Shown one piece after another: positions 48,281-57,402 of a stretch of 64,000 nucleotides of DNA. Source of the DNA: Tianweitania populi (GTDB taxonomy: Bacteria > Pseudomonadota > Alphaproteobacteria > Rhizobiales > Rhizobiaceae); contig NZ_BMZQ01000002.1 in assembly GCF_014652875.1 (NCBI RefSeq), positions 744,001 to 808,000 on the forward strand. The letters run 5' to 3'. Each line of letters starts with the position of its first letter. Position 1 is the stretch's first letter. A program made the translations under genes and the position numbers. Under the pieces are notes generated by a model that did no database searches, was not told the origin of the DNA, and worked only from the letters and a program-made list of their open reading frames with translations.

Positions 48281-48300
48281 ACATAAAGACGTCTTTATGT
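48281..48300 (-). promoter_or_regulatory. Perfect 20-bp palindrome upstream of ahcY, probable operator
   Basis: ACATAAAGAC joined directly to its exact reverse complement GTCTTTATGT. It is AT-rich at both ends with a central GACGTC, and lies 100 bp before the ahcY start and 11 bp beyond the HPr stop codon. Shape and placement fit an ArsR-family operator. From general knowledge, SahR-type regulators of methionine-cycle genes (ahcY, metH, metF) in proteobacteria use similar ATAAAGA-based palindromes; assignment to SahR here is an inference. No regulator gene of that type is in the window. Confidence 0.7.
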
Positions 48301-48311
48301 CGTTATGAAGC

Positions 48312-48602
48312 TTAGTGCTCCTCGCCGAAGCGGTCGGCGATCAGTGCTTCAAGCGCAGCGATCACTTCCGCCGCATCGTCGCCCTTGGCGCTGACACGGA
48401 TTGAGCAACCGGGGCTGGCTGCCAGCATCATCAGGCCCATGATGGAGGTGCCGCCGACGCTCACTCCGTCCTTTTCCACCCGCACATCCGCATTGAAGCT
48501 GCCGGCAACCTGCACGAATTTGGCGGAAGCGCGGGCATGCAGGCCACGCTGGTTGACGATGGTGAGTTCTCTGGAAAGCGCGGCGTTCTGGGTTGGGCTC
48601 AT
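48312..48602 (-). CDS. ptsH: Phosphocarrier protein HPr
   Basis: A 96-residue PTS phosphocarrier. The active-site His22 is in RGLHARAS, and the regulatory Ser53 is in GTSIMGLMMLAA, the target of HPr kinase. In rhizobia the encoded PTS lacks sugar permeases and works as a regulatory relay. The ATG overlaps the EIIA stop by 4 bp. Last gene of chvI-chvG-hprK-EIIA-HPr. Confidence 0.95.
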   Translation of the reverse strand: MSPTQNAALSRELTIVNQRGLHARASAKFVQVAGSFNADVRVEKDGVSVGGTSIMGLMMLAASPGCSIRVSAKGDDAAEVIAALEALIADRFGEEH

Positions 48603-49000
48603 TTACAGGTCAGCAGCTGGCTGGCGACGTTGATGTATTTGCGGCCGGCCATCTGGGCGTAATCCAGAGCCTGCTGCATGGAATGGGTGACGCGCACGCT
48701 GGTGAGCTTGATCAGCATCGGCAGGTTGGTTCCGGCAATCACTTCCACCCGTCCCGTTTCCATCACGGAAATAGCGAGGTTGGAGGGCGTGCCGCCGAAC
48801 ATGTCGGTCAGGATGATCACACCCTTGCCAGTATCGACCTCGGCCACCGCATCCACGATGTCTTGCCGCCGCTGTTCCATATTGTCGTCCGCACCGATGC
48901 ACACAGTCATGAACTGTGTTTGCGCGCCGACGACATGTTCGACGGCTAAGCGGAATTCTTCGGCCAGGCGACCGTGCGTCACCAGCACGAGTCCGATCAT
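48599..49000 (-). CDS. PTS EIIA component, mannose family
   Basis: A 133-residue EIIA(Man)-type domain that accepts phosphate from HPr. The phosphorylated His9 is in GLVLVTHGRLAEEF; LTDMFGGTPSNLA and the C-terminal segments are family-typical. No EIIB/IIC/IID genes are adjacent, so the role is regulatory. The ATG at 49000 has GGAG 10 bp upstream; a longer in-frame version adds 24 Arg-rich residues and is rejected. HPr follows with an ATGA overlap. Confidence 0.92.
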   Translation of the reverse strand: MIGLVLVTHGRLAEEFRLAVEHVVGAQTQFMTVCIGADDNMEQRRQDIVDAVAEVDTGKGVIILTDMFGGTPSNLAISVMETGRVEVIAGTNLPMLIKLTSVRVTHSMQQALDYAQMAGRKYINVASQLLTCK

Positions 49001-49143
49001 TCTTGAGCGACTCCCGTCAGATCCGCCTGATAGTGGATGGCGGCCGCGCCTTCGCAGGTGCGGGACGGCCATCTTGTCGAGCCCGATCCCGTTGACAAGC
49101 CATTATCTGCGCTTTGCATGGTCACAATGCCGCAGTTTGCGCC

Positions 49144-49602
49144 TCAGACCGGTAAATTTCCAGGCAAAACTTTGTCACCGAGGATTTTGAGCAACGGCGT
49201 AACGGCGGTTTCCGTGCTGCGCTGCGGCAGGTTCAGCAAAGGCAGGGTCACCTGCTCGAGCTCGACAGTGCGCCCTTCCACCATCCGCTCGATGGTTTCC
49301 GCCGCCACTAGATCGACCACCCAATCCACTTGAGCCCTTCCTTCAAAGACCATTGGCATGGGACCAAGCGGCGGCAGTTCCGCCAGGCCGGCAAGCGGCT
49401 GCGGCACCCATCCGATCAGCCTTCCATGATGGTGTTCGAGATAGACCTGGTCGTCCGCCACCAGGCGCGCGAAGACGCCAAGTTGTCGGCCAGCCGCAAT
49501 GAGCGCCAAGGCGAGCGTGCTTTTGCCGGCGCCCGACGCGCCGCGGATCAGGACACCCTTGTCGCCGACAACAACCAGAGTGCCATGATGATTGGCGGCC
49601 AC
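49144..49602 (-). CDS. hprK: HPr kinase/phosphorylase, short alphaproteobacterial form
   Basis: Phosphorylates HPr on the regulatory serine. At 152 residues it is only the C-terminal catalytic half of the roughly 310-residue Firmicutes enzyme. It has the P-loop GASGAGKST (21-29), ARLVADDQVYLE (Asp/Asp, catalytic region) and the C-terminal VDLVAAETIERM helix. The GTG start at 49602 lies 8 bp after the chvG stop. Its neighbours (ChvG/ChvI upstream, EIIA and HPr downstream) make a single regulatory operon. Confidence 0.9.
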   Translation of the reverse strand: MAANHHGTLVVVGDKGVLIRGASGAGKSTLALALIAAGRQLGVFARLVADDQVYLEHHHGRLIGWVPQPLAGLAELPPLGPMPMVFEGRAQVDWVVDLVAAETIERMVEGRTVELEQVTLPLLNLPQRSTETAVTPLLKILGDKVLPGNLPV

Positions 49603-49610
49603 CCTGCTGA

Positions 49611-51407
49611 TCAGCTTTCAGCCGGCAGGCTGACCACGAAGCGCGCGCCTTGGTAATCGTCGGGCTCGGGCCCAATGATGTTCTCCGCGCTCAGCGTGCC
49701 GCCATGCGCTTCCACAATCTGCCGGCTGATCGACAGGCCCAGCCCGGAATTCTGACCGAAGGCTTCGCTCGACGGGCGGTCGGTGTAAAAGCGCTCGAAG
49801 ATGCGCTCGATATCTTCCACCCGGATGCCCGGCCCATTGTCCGACACGGTGATCACGAAGCGCTTGTTCTGTCGCGCAAGATTGATGTCGATCGCCCCGC
49901 CCTCATCCGGCACGAAGGATCGCGCATTCTCGATCAGGTTGGTCAGCACCTGGCCCAGGCGCAGGTCATGGCCGATCACATGGTAGGCCTTCACACCCTG
50001 CGGCAGCTTCTCGGCCGTAAAGCTGATCGCCACCGGCTTCTTGTGCCGTCCAGGCTCGGCCGAGATCGCGACGATGTCGGTAATCAGTTTCTTCAGATCG
50101 ACCTTGGCCGCATCGTCGCGCGCCAGTTCGGCATCAAGGCGCGAGGCATCGGAAATGTCAGTGATCAGGCGGTCGAGGCGCCGCACGTCGTGCTGGATCA
50201 CCTCCATCAGGCGATCACGCGCTTCCGGCTTCTTGGCGAGCGGCAGCGTTTCGACTGCGCTGCGCAAGCTCGTTAGCGGGTTCTTCAGCTCATGCGCGAC
50301 ATCGGCCGCGAAACTCTCGATCGCCTCAATGCGGGCATAAAGGGCGTTGGTCATGTCGCGCACGGCAATCGACAGGTTGCCGATCTCGTCGCCGCGATCG
50401 GAAAAATCCGGAATTTCTTCGCGCGTCGAAGAGCCCCGGCGCACGCGCACGGCGGCGGCAGCCAAACGGCGCAACGGCTGGGCGATGGTGGATGCGAGCA
50501 GCATCGACAGGATGGCGACGACAAGTGCTGCCACGCCGAACACGCGGTAGATCGCCTTGCGCTCTTCAGCGACGATCTTGTCGATATCGCCGCCCTGCGT
50601 CGACAGCATCAGCACGCCAAGCACAGCGCGAAAACGCTGCACGGGCACGGCGACCGAGACAACCAGTTCGCCCTGCTCGCCGGAACGCACGGTGGTGGAC
50701 GGACCTCCGTTCAAGGCGTTCATGACTTCCGGAAAGGCCGTGCCGCTGCCGCCGGGCGCTTCCTTGTAAACGGGAAGATCGGTGCGGCGGAAAAAGCTGA
50801 TCACATAATCTTCCGCCTGTTCGAACCAGTTCGACTCTTCGGTGACCGGCGGAAGGTTGTAGCGCAGGATCTGGCCGCGCGAATAAAGCCGGCTGGAATC
50901 CAAAAGCAGATTGGCGTCGCGATCATAGATGCGCGCCCGCGTTTTCGTTGGCGAGATCAGGCGCCGCAGCAGCGGTGCAACGCGCTCGGGATTGATCGGG
51001 AAGTCCAGGCTGTCGAGCTGGTCGGCGCCCGGTGCCACGCTTTCACCAGCCTGCAACTCCAGCAGCGCTTCCGGATCGATGCTGATGGAATCCGTGTCGA
51101 CCGTTGCCGAGGCTGCCACGGCGCTGGCGATGATCTCGCCCTGCGTCATCAGGCTTTCGACCTTGGCGTCGATCAGCCCGTCGCGGAACTGGTTGAGATA
51201 GGAGATGCCGACAACCAGCACGCCGAGGGCTGCCAGGTTCAGGATCAGGATGCGGCGCGTGAGGCTAGAAAAGACGTAATGGCCGAGGAAGCGCTGCAGG
51301 GTGCGGTTGAAGCGGCTCCAACCGATGCGCAAGCGCCGGCGCGATTGGCGCAGCGGGGCGCCAACCGTTTTGACGAAACCGGTATTCGGCTCGTCCAGTT
51401 GCGTCAT
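49611..51407 (-). CDS. chvG: ChvG/ExoS sensor histidine kinase
   Basis: A 598-residue inner-membrane sensor of acidity and envelope stress, partner of ChvI. TM1 is at about 52-73 and TM2 at 286-308, enclosing a periplasmic domain. A HAMP region (to about 360) follows, then the H-box FAADVAHELKNPLTSLRSA with His372, N-box NLIENARSFVPD, DNGPGI and GLGLSISRQIV. The ATG at 51407 lies 24 bp after the chvI stop. In agrobacteria and sinorhizobia this system controls exopolysaccharide, motility and host colonisation. Confidence 0.94.
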   Translation of the reverse strand: MTQLDEPNTGFVKTVGAPLRQSRRRLRIGWSRFNRTLQRFLGHYVFSSLTRRILILNLAALGVLVVGISYLNQFRDGLIDAKVESLMTQGEIIASAVAASATVDTDSISIDPEALLELQAGESVAPGADQLDSLDFPINPERVAPLLRRLISPTKTRARIYDRDANLLLDSSRLYSRGQILRYNLPPVTEESNWFEQAEDYVISFFRRTDLPVYKEAPGGSGTAFPEVMNALNGGPSTTVRSGEQGELVVSVAVPVQRFRAVLGVLMLSTQGGDIDKIVAEERKAIYRVFGVAALVVAILSMLLASTIAQPLRRLAAAAVRVRRGSSTREEIPDFSDRGDEIGNLSIAVRDMTNALYARIEAIESFAADVAHELKNPLTSLRSAVETLPLAKKPEARDRLMEVIQHDVRRLDRLITDISDASRLDAELARDDAAKVDLKKLITDIVAISAEPGRHKKPVAISFTAEKLPQGVKAYHVIGHDLRLGQVLTNLIENARSFVPDEGGAIDINLARQNKRFVITVSDNGPGIRVEDIERIFERFYTDRPSSEAFGQNSGLGLSISRQIVEAHGGTLSAENIIGPEPDDYQGARFVVSLPAES

Positions 51408-51431
51408 TGCGGATCCCCGCTCTGAATTGGA

Positions 51432-52133
51432 TTACGCCTCCTTGAAGCGATATCCGACGCCATACAGCGTTTCGATCATCTCGAAGTCGTCATCGACCTG
51501 CTTGAACTTCTTGCGCAACCGCTTGATGTGGCTGTCGATGGTGCGGTCGTCGACATAGACCTGCTCATCATAGGCCGAATCCATCAGAGCATCGCGGCTT
51601 TTCACGACGCCCGGACGCTGCGCCAGGGAATGCAGGATCAAAAATTCAGTCACTGTCAGCGTCACCGGCTCGCCCTTCCAGGTGCAGGTATGGCGCTCCT
51701 GGTCCATAACGAGCTGGCCGCGCTCCAACGAACGCGCTGCTTTCTCCGGCGATTTGCCCGGCAGGTCCTTGGCGCTGACGCGGCGCAGAACGGCGCGTAC
51801 GCGCTCCACCAGAAGGCGCTGCGAAAACGGTTTGCGGATGAAATCGTCGGCGCCCATCTTGAGACCGAACAGCTCGTCGATCTCGTCATCCTTCGAAGTG
51901 AGAAAAATGACTGGGAGATCGGTTTTCTGCCGCAAACGGCGCAGCAGTTCCATGCCATCCATGCGCGGCATCTTGATATCGAGGATTGCGAGATTCGGCG
52001 GACGCGCCGCCAGACCTTCGAGCGCGGAAGCGCCATCGGTGTAGGTCTCGACGCGGTAGCCTTCGGACTCCAGTGCGATCGACACGGAAGTCAGGATATT
52101 GCGGTCGTCGTCGACCAAAGCGATCGTAGCCAT
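51432..52133 (-). CDS. chvI: ChvI response regulator
   Basis: A 233-residue OmpR-type regulator. The receiver has the acidic pocket VDDD at 7-10, phospho-acceptor Asp52 in [12 protein letters not shown] and Lys in FIRKPFS. The C-terminal winged helix (about 130-233) ends [19 protein letters not shown]...YGVGYRF. The ATG at 52133 matches the conserved [14 protein letters not shown] start and has a CCGGAG close by; an upstream in-frame ATG adds six residues. First gene of the ChvGI-HprK-PTS operon, divergent from pckA across a 332-bp gap. Confidence 0.95.
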   Translation of the reverse strand: MATIALVDDDRNILTSVSIALESEGYRVETYTDGASALEGLAARPPNLAILDIKMPRMDGMELLRRLRQKTDLPVIFLTSKDDEIDELFGLKMGADDFIRKPFSQRLLVERVRAVLRRVSAKDLPGKSPEKAARSLERGQLVMDQERHTCTWKGEPVTLTVTEFLILHSLAQRPGVVKSRDALMDSAYDEQVYVDDRTIDSHIKRLRKKFKQVDDDFEMIETLYGVGYRFKEA

Positions 52134-52465
52134 CTCCGGCTGCTCCCTCATAGGCTAGACTGTCCCTTTCCAGTCGCAGGAGCGCGCTGTCTGGAGGACA
52201 AATTGGGTACAAAATGTGGCAACCCGGCTCCTTCCGTAACGTCTGGCTGCTGCCAAGGCAAGCGGAGCCGGGCATCAGACAGGTGCGACGAAAACACGTT
52301 CGCTTGCCCCGCAAGATAGTCAGCAACCAACCTCATACAACCGATTTAGGTAAGTTTTAAATTCTTTAAATCGATTAATGATTTGATATTGCTAGGCTTT
52401 TCTGATTTCCGAACAAAGATGAGCGAAGGCTTAGATTTTGTCCCCGTTACTGCTTTGGAGGCGTA
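52134..52465. promoter_or_regulatory. Divergent chvI/pckA intergenic region (332 bp)
   Basis: No protein gene is seen. It holds a complex inverted repeat (CCCGGCTCC at 52223-52231 against GGAGCCGGG at 52264-52272, with a small TGCC/GGCA hairpin at 52251-52260 inside) on the chvI-proximal side. An AT-rich segment follows at about 52335-52420, likely containing the promoters. Within it AAATC-N7-GATTT forms a short inverted repeat. TTTGGAGGCG just before 52466 is the pckA ribosome binding site. I could not assign confident -35/-10 pairs. Confidence 0.5.
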
Positions 52466-54076
52466 ATGAACGAGACCGGTACGCGCAATCCGCAACATGG
52501 ACTGCCCGAAAGCGGGCTGCGGAACCCCGGCCATGTCTTTTACAATCTCGGCGCGGCTGAGCTCGCCGAGCTTGCCATCCAGCGCAACGAAGCCCGCTTT
52601 ACGGCTCACGGCGCACTGGTCGCCGACACCGGTGAGCACACCGGCCGCTCGCCCAAGGACAAGTTCGTGGTGCGCGACGCCGACACCGAAGCGCATGTCT
52701 GGTGGGACAACAACAAGCCTATCAGCCGCGAGCAGTTCGAACATCTTCACCGCGACTTCCTTACCCATGCCGAAGGCCTCGATCTGTTCGTTCAGGATCT
52801 CGAAGGCGGCGCCGACCCCGTGCATCGCCTGCCCACGCGCGTGATCACCGAATATGCCTGGCATTCCCTGTTCATCCGCAACCTGCTGATCCGGCCGACC
52901 GCCGAGGAGGTTGCCAGTTTCGTGCCGGGTCTCACGATCATCGACCTACCCTCCTTCAAGGCCGATCCGGCGCGCCATGGTGCGCGCACCGAAACGATCA
53001 TCGCGGTCGACTTCACCAACATGATCGTTCTGATCGGCGGCACGTCCTATGCCGGCGAGATGAAGAAGTCGGTTTTCACGGCGCTGAACTACCTGCTGCC
53101 CGCCAAGGGCGTGATGCCGATGCATTGCTCGGCCAATGAAAGCCACGAAGGCGAGACCGCCGTGTTCTTCGGCCTATCGGGCACCGGCAAGACCACGCTG
53201 TCGGCCGATCCTTCGCGCATCCTGATCGGCGACGACGAGCATGGCTGGGGCCCGGATGGCGTCTTCAATTTCGAGGGCGGCTGTTACGCCAAGACGATCC
53301 GACTTTCAGAAGAGGCCGAGCCGGAGATCTTCTCAACCACCCGCCGCTTCGGCACGGTGCTGGAAAATGTCGTGCTCGACCAAAACCGCATGCCGGATTT
53401 CGACGACGGTTCGCGCACGGAAAACACGCGCTGCGCTTATCCGCTCGACTTCATCCCGAATGCGAGCAAGACCGGCCGCGGCCATCACCCCAAGAACATC
53501 ATCATGCTGACGGCCGACGCATTCGGCGTGATGCCGCCCATCGCCAAGCTGACGCCGGCGCAGGCCATGTATCATTTCCTATCCGGCTACACCGCCAAGG
53601 TGGCCGGCACGGAAAAGGGCGTGAACGAGCCGGAAGCGACCTTCTCCACCTGCTTCGGCGCCCCCTTCATGCCGCGCCATCCGAGCGAATACGGCAACCT
53701 GCTGCGCGAGCTGATCGCCGAGCATGATGTGGATTGCTGGCTGGTCAACACCGGCTGGACCGGCGGCGCCTTCGGTGTCGGCAAGCGCATGCCGATCAAG
53801 GCGACGCGCGCGCTGCTTAGCTGTGCTCTCGATGGCTCCCTGCACAATGCCGAGTTCCGCACCGATGCAAATTTCGGCTTCGCGGTTCCGGTAGCGGTCA
53901 ACGGCGTCGACAGCGCGATCCTCGACCCGCGCTCCACCTGGGCCGACAAGACAGCCTATGACAAGCAGGCGCGCCGGCTGGCGGGCATGTTCATCGATAA
54001 CTTCGCCAAGTTCGAAGACCATGTCGACGGCGCCGTGCGCGAAGCAGCACCCCGCGTTGCCGAAGCGGCCGAATAA
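52466..54076 (+). CDS. pckA: Phosphoenolpyruvate carboxykinase (ATP)
   Basis: Converts oxaloacetate and ATP to phosphoenolpyruvate, the entry to gluconeogenesis when growing on organic acids. The 536-residue enzyme has the substrate Arg in [10 protein letters not shown] (Arg61), the Cys/His metal region [14 protein letters not shown], the P-loop [11 protein letters not shown] (234-244), Walker [11 protein letters not shown] and the C-terminal [16 protein letters not shown]. The ATG at 52466 has GGAGG 5 bp upstream. It is divergent from chvI; in rhizobia pckA and this regulatory region are commonly adjacent. Confidence 0.98.
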   Translation: MNETGTRNPQHGLPESGLRNPGHVFYNLGAAELAELAIQRNEARFTAHGALVADTGEHTGRSPKDKFVVRDADTEAHVWWDNNKPISREQFEHLHRDFLTHAEGLDLFVQDLEGGADPVHRLPTRVITEYAWHSLFIRNLLIRPTAEEVASFVPGLTIIDLPSFKADPARHGARTETIIAVDFTNMIVLIGGTSYAGEMKKSVFTALNYLLPAKGVMPMHCSANESHEGETAVFFGLSGTGKTTLSADPSRILIGDDEHGWGPDGVFNFEGGCYAKTIRLSEEAEPEIFSTTRRFGTVLENVVLDQNRMPDFDDGSRTENTRCAYPLDFIPNASKTGRGHHPKNIIMLTADAFGVMPPIAKLTPAQAMYHFLSGYTAKVAGTEKGVNEPEATFSTCFGAPFMPRHPSEYGNLLRELIAEHDVDCWLVNTGWTGGAFGVGKRMPIKATRALLSCALDGSLHNAEFRTDANFGFAVPVAVNGVDSAILDPRSTWADKTAYDKQARRLAGMFIDNFAKFEDHVDGAVREAAPRVAEAAE

Positions 54077-54098
54077 ACCGCTCCGCTGCAGTAGACAC

Positions 54099-54132
54099 AA
54101 AGGCCCGGCATCAAACCGGGCCTTTTCTTTTT
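54099..54132 (+). terminator. Rho-independent terminator of pckA
   Basis: A 10-bp stem (54099-54108 with 54116-54125), 7-nt loop and a T-rich tail (TTTTCTTTTT), 22 bp after the pckA stop. Confidence 0.92.
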
Positions 54133-54158
54133 GCGCGTGCCGCTGCATCTGAATTGAT

Positions 54159-54590
54159 ATGAGCGACGAGCGCATCCCCATCGGCCACGGCCTCAGCATC
54201 GATCCCGACACGTTGTCGGAAGTGTTCATCCGTGCGAGCGGCCCCGGCGGCCAGAACGTCAACAAGGTCGCGACGGCCGTTCAGCTGCGCTTCGACCTCC
54301 TCGCTTCCGAGCTACCGGAAGCGGTGCAGGCACGTGCGCTGCGCTTAGCCGGACAGCGCGGCACGAAAGACGGCGAGATCCTGATCGAAGCCAACCGCTT
54401 CCGCACCCAGGAGCGCAACCGCGCCGATGCCCGCGAGCGGCTGGTTGACCTCCTCACCAAAGCCGCCGACCCCCCGCCCCCGCCGCGCAAGAAGACGCGG
54501 CCGACGAAGGGCTCGGTGGAACGCCGCCTGAAAGCCAAGGCCGGCCGATCCACGGTCAAGCGCATGCGCGGCCGCATAGGGGACGATTGA
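54159..54590 (+). CDS. arfB: Alternative ribosome-rescue factor ArfB (YaeJ family)
   Basis: A 143-residue peptidyl-tRNA hydrolase that frees ribosomes stalled on truncated mRNA. The catalytic GGQ (30-32) is in IRASGPGGQNVNKVATAVQL. The C-terminal tail is Lys/Arg-rich (KKTRPTKGSVERRLKAKAGRS), the part known to occupy the empty mRNA channel. It is too short to be RF1/RF2, having no codon-recognition domains. Its TGA shares one base with the ATG of alkB (TGATG), so the two are coupled. Confidence 0.94.
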   Translation: MSDERIPIGHGLSIDPDTLSEVFIRASGPGGQNVNKVATAVQLRFDLLASELPEAVQARALRLAGQRGTKDGEILIEANRFRTQERNRADARERLVDLLTKAADPPPPPRKKTRPTKGSVERRLKAKAGRSTVKRMRGRIGDD

Positions 54591-55207
54591 TGGCGAACCA
54601 ACCTCCTCCCGGCTTCCGCCATTTGCCTGGCTACCTGAACCTTGAAGCACAGAAGGCCCTCCTCGACGAGATCCGCACCATCGTCGCCGCCGCCCCGCTC
54701 TACCAACCCGCCATGCCGCGAACCGGTAAGCCGCTCAGCGTGCGCATGACCAATTGCGGTTCGCTCGGCTGGGTCACCGACAGGGAACACGGCTACCGCT
54801 ACCAGCCCCGCCACCCCCTGACGAACGAACCCTGGCCGCCAATCCCCCAGCGCCTGCTCAACCTCTGGAACACCCTCGCCGACTACCCACACGAGCCGGA
54901 AGCCTGCCTCATCAACTTCTACTCAGCCGACGCAAAAATGGGCTTGCACCAAGACAAGGACGAAGCCGACCTAGACGCGCCCGTCCTGTCCGTCTCGCTT
55001 GGCGACACCTGCCTCTTCCGCATCGGCGGCACAACACGCGAAGCCGGCACCGGCTCCTTCAAACTCGCCAGCGGCGATGTGGTGGTCCTCGGCGGGACCA
55101 GCCGCCTCGCCTTCCACGGCGTCGACCGCATCTATCCCGGCACCTCGACGCTGCTGAAGAACGGCGGGCGGGTCAATCTGACGCTGCGGCGGGTGATGAA
55201 GGGGTGA
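54590..55207 (+). CDS. alkB: AlkB-family Fe(II)/2-oxoglutarate dioxygenase
   Basis: Oxidative demethylase that repairs N-alkylated bases in DNA/RNA. The 205-residue product has the iron ligands His120 and Asp122 in LHQDKDE and His176 in AFHGVDR. The 2-oxoglutarate-binding GRVNLTLRR (Arg194...Arg200) and the nucleotide-lid region MTNCGSLGWVTD with YRYQP are also present. These match E. coli AlkB well. Starts at the TGATG junction with arfB. No ada gene is nearby. Confidence 0.92.
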   Translation: MANQPPPGFRHLPGYLNLEAQKALLDEIRTIVAAAPLYQPAMPRTGKPLSVRMTNCGSLGWVTDREHGYRYQPRHPLTNEPWPPIPQRLLNLWNTLADYPHEPEACLINFYSADAKMGLHQDKDEADLDAPVLSVSLGDTCLFRIGGTTREAGTGSFKLASGDVVVLGGTSRLAFHGVDRIYPGTSTLLKNGGRVNLTLRRVMKG

Positions 55208-55287
55208 TTGTTAAGATCATCCGCATTTCTTAGCGGAATCGAGACTCTTTGCACGCAAGATGGATTTCGTCATGCGGATCGAGTCAG

Positions 55288-56406
55288 ATGAATGTACGCC
55301 GTGGTGCGGCCAACACAGGGTCCTTCTTCAGCAGTCTTGTTGCCTATGCTTTAGCGGACAAGTGGCTCTATCTTGCCATAGCTGCCTACAGCCTTGCCGG
55401 ATCGCTTTTCCTGCTTCACGTCGGCCTGTTCGACTGGGCGTCATTCGGCATCTATCCAGGCAAATGGTTCTTCCTTTTCGCGGTCTTCATGCCGATCGTC
55501 ACTGTCTTGTGGGATGCGGCAACCATCATCCACCGCTTCAATCATCGGCGCAGGCTGGTGTTTCGCCGCGTGTTTTCGCAAGGGCGCCTTGCTTACATGG
55601 GTGCCGGTATTCTCTGCCTTATGGCACTGAGCCTGTTTCAATCGGTTTTCACGGCCGTAAAGACCGCCTTTCCGATTATCGAAGGCGGCTTTCCCTATGA
55701 TGCTACGCACGCAGCTCTTGATCGCTTGATCCACTTCAACACCGATCCCTGGCGTATTCTCCAGCCGCTTCTCGGCTTCGATACAATGCGTCTTTTGATC
55801 GAGTGGAACTACAACGTCTTGTGGTTCGTGATCTGCTTCGCCGTCTTGTTCTTCATGATGACCTCTCCAAAAGCAGCTGGAATGCGGACGCGCTACTTCC
55901 TGTGCTTCTGTCTGGTTTGGACAATCATCGGCACGCTTCTGGCTGGCTTCTTTCTTTCAGCGGACCCTGCCTATTACGGCTTTGTCACAGGCGATGCCGA
56001 TCGTTTCGCGGATCAACTCGCGCTCTTGGCGCGAAGCGGCGATAGTGCCCACTCGGCCACAGCATATCAGCATTACCTTTGGACGGTTTATACCCAGAAA
56101 AGTCTCGGCTTCGGATCAGGCATATCCGCCTTTCCGAGCGTTCATGTCGGACTAATAACGTTGACGGCGCTCTTTCTCGCAGAATTCAACCGGAAGCTTG
56201 CCATCCCGCTCGTCGCTTATGTCGCCTTCGTCATGCTTAGTTCGGTGTACCTTGGCTGGCATTACGCAATTGATGGCTATGTTTCTGCGGCAGTAACGCT
56301 GTTGATCTATGCGGGCGTGAATAAGGCTTCGGAATTGATCGAAACTCGGCGCATGGGTCAGCGCCCCGATCTTGCCCCGGACGCGGCGAGCACTGCGCCG
56401 GCCTGA
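55288..56406 (+). CDS. PAP2-superfamily membrane phosphatase, inositolphosphorylceramide-synthase-like
   Basis: A 372-residue integral membrane protein with about nine hydrophobic segments. Late in the sequence it carries the PAP2 signature SAFPSVHVGL and YLGWHYAIDGY, the His/Asp catalytic pair of lipid phosphatases and of AUR1-type phosphotransferases. The ATG at 55288 is tentative: an in-frame TTG 13 codons upstream has no better ribosome site. Base composition is visibly lower in GC (about 50-57 percent on counted lines) than the neighbouring genes. It abuts the coaA stop codon on the opposite strand, with no terminator in between. It likely acts on a lipid phosphate or transfers a head group. 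Confidence 0.75.
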   Translation: MNVRRGAANTGSFFSSLVAYALADKWLYLAIAAYSLAGSLFLLHVGLFDWASFGIYPGKWFFLFAVFMPIVTVLWDAATIIHRFNHRRRLVFRRVFSQGRLAYMGAGILCLMALSLFQSVFTAVKTAFPIIEGGFPYDATHAALDRLIHFNTDPWRILQPLLGFDTMRLLIEWNYNVLWFVICFAVLFFMMTSPKAAGMRTRYFLCFCLVWTIIGTLLAGFFLSADPAYYGFVTGDADRFADQLALLARSGDSAHSATAYQHYLWTVYTQKSLGFGSGISAFPSVHVGLITLTALFLAEFNRKLAIPLVAYVAFVMLSSVYLGWHYAIDGYVSAAVTLLIYAGVNKASELIETRRMGQRPDLAPDAASTAPA

Positions 56407-57402
56407 TCAAATCTTCCGCAGCGCAACTTCCTCGATCAGGTGATCCGCGCCTTTGCGCAAGATCAGATCTGCCCTCGGCCGCGTCGGCAGGATGTTGTCC
56501 TGGAGGTTGCGCAGGTTGATGTTCTGCCACAGGCCTTCGGCGATGCCGCGTGCTGCCTCCTCGGTCACTTCCGCATATTTGTGGAAGAAGCTCTCCGGAT
56601 TGGTGAAAGCGGTCTGGCGCAGGCGCATGAAGCGGTTGATGTACCAGCGGTGGATCAGCGCTTCGTCGGCGTCGATATAGATCGAGAAGTCGAAGAAGTC
56701 GGACACGAAGGGCACCGCCTTGCCGTCGCGCGGCAGGTCGCGCGATTGCAGGACGTTGATGCCCTCGAAGATCAGGATGTCCGGGCGGTCGACTTCCACA
56801 AAGGCGTCGGGCAGCACGTCGTAGGTCAGGTGCGAGTAGACCGGCGCGTGGACGTTGCGCTGGCCTGATTTGATGCTGGACAGGAACCGCAGCAGCTTAC
56901 CGAAATCATAGCTTTCGGGAAAACCCTTGCGCTCCATCAGGTTGTCGCGCCGAAGCACCGCGTTGGGCAACAGAAAGCCGTCGGTGGTGACGAGATCGAC
57001 CTTTGGGCTTGATGGCCAGCGCGCCAACAGCTCCTTCAGCACACGCGCCGTGGTGGATTTGCCCACCGCGACCGAACCGGCGATACCGATGATATAGGGC
57101 GTCTTGCCCACGCCATCGCCGTTAAAGAAGGCTTGGCGCTGGCGGTAAAGCAGCTGGCTTGCTTCCACATGGGCCGACAACAGGCGCGACAGCGAGAGGT
57201 AAATGCGCCGGACTTCGTTGAGGTCGATCGGATCGTTCAGCGAGCGCAGCCGCTGGACTTCGTCTTCATCCAGCGTCAGCGGCGTGTCGGCGCGAAAATG
57301 CGCCCATTCTTCGGCTGAAAAGAAACGATAGGGCGAATAGCGTTCCGCCTCGCTCAGAAGCTCCGCCAGCTGGATGGATGGGGCAGCTTCCGCGATCGTC
57401 AT
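56407..57402 (-). CDS. coaA: Pantothenate kinase type I
   Basis: Phosphorylates pantothenate, the first step of coenzyme A synthesis. The 331-residue product has the P-loop [57 protein letters not shown], and the [13 protein letters not shown] and NLRDNI-like C-terminal segments. The ATG at 57402 overlaps the hisE stop by four bases. Last gene of the his operon, as in other rhizobia. Confidence 0.97.
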   Translation of the reverse strand: MTIAEAAPSIQLAELLSEAERYSPYRFFSAEEWAHFRADTPLTLDEDEVQRLRSLNDPIDLNEVRRIYLSLSRLLSAHVEASQLLYRQRQAFFNGDGVGKTPYIIGIAGSVAVGKSTTARVLKELLARWPSSPKVDLVTTDGFLLPNAVLRRDNLMERKGFPESYDFGKLLRFLSSIKSGQRNVHAPVYSHLTYDVLPDAFVEVDRPDILIFEGINVLQSRDLPRDGKAVPFVSDFFDFSIYIDADEALIHRWYINRFMRLRQTAFTNPESFFHKYAEVTEEAARGIAEGLWQNINLRNLQDNILPTRPRADLILRKGADHLIEEVALRKI

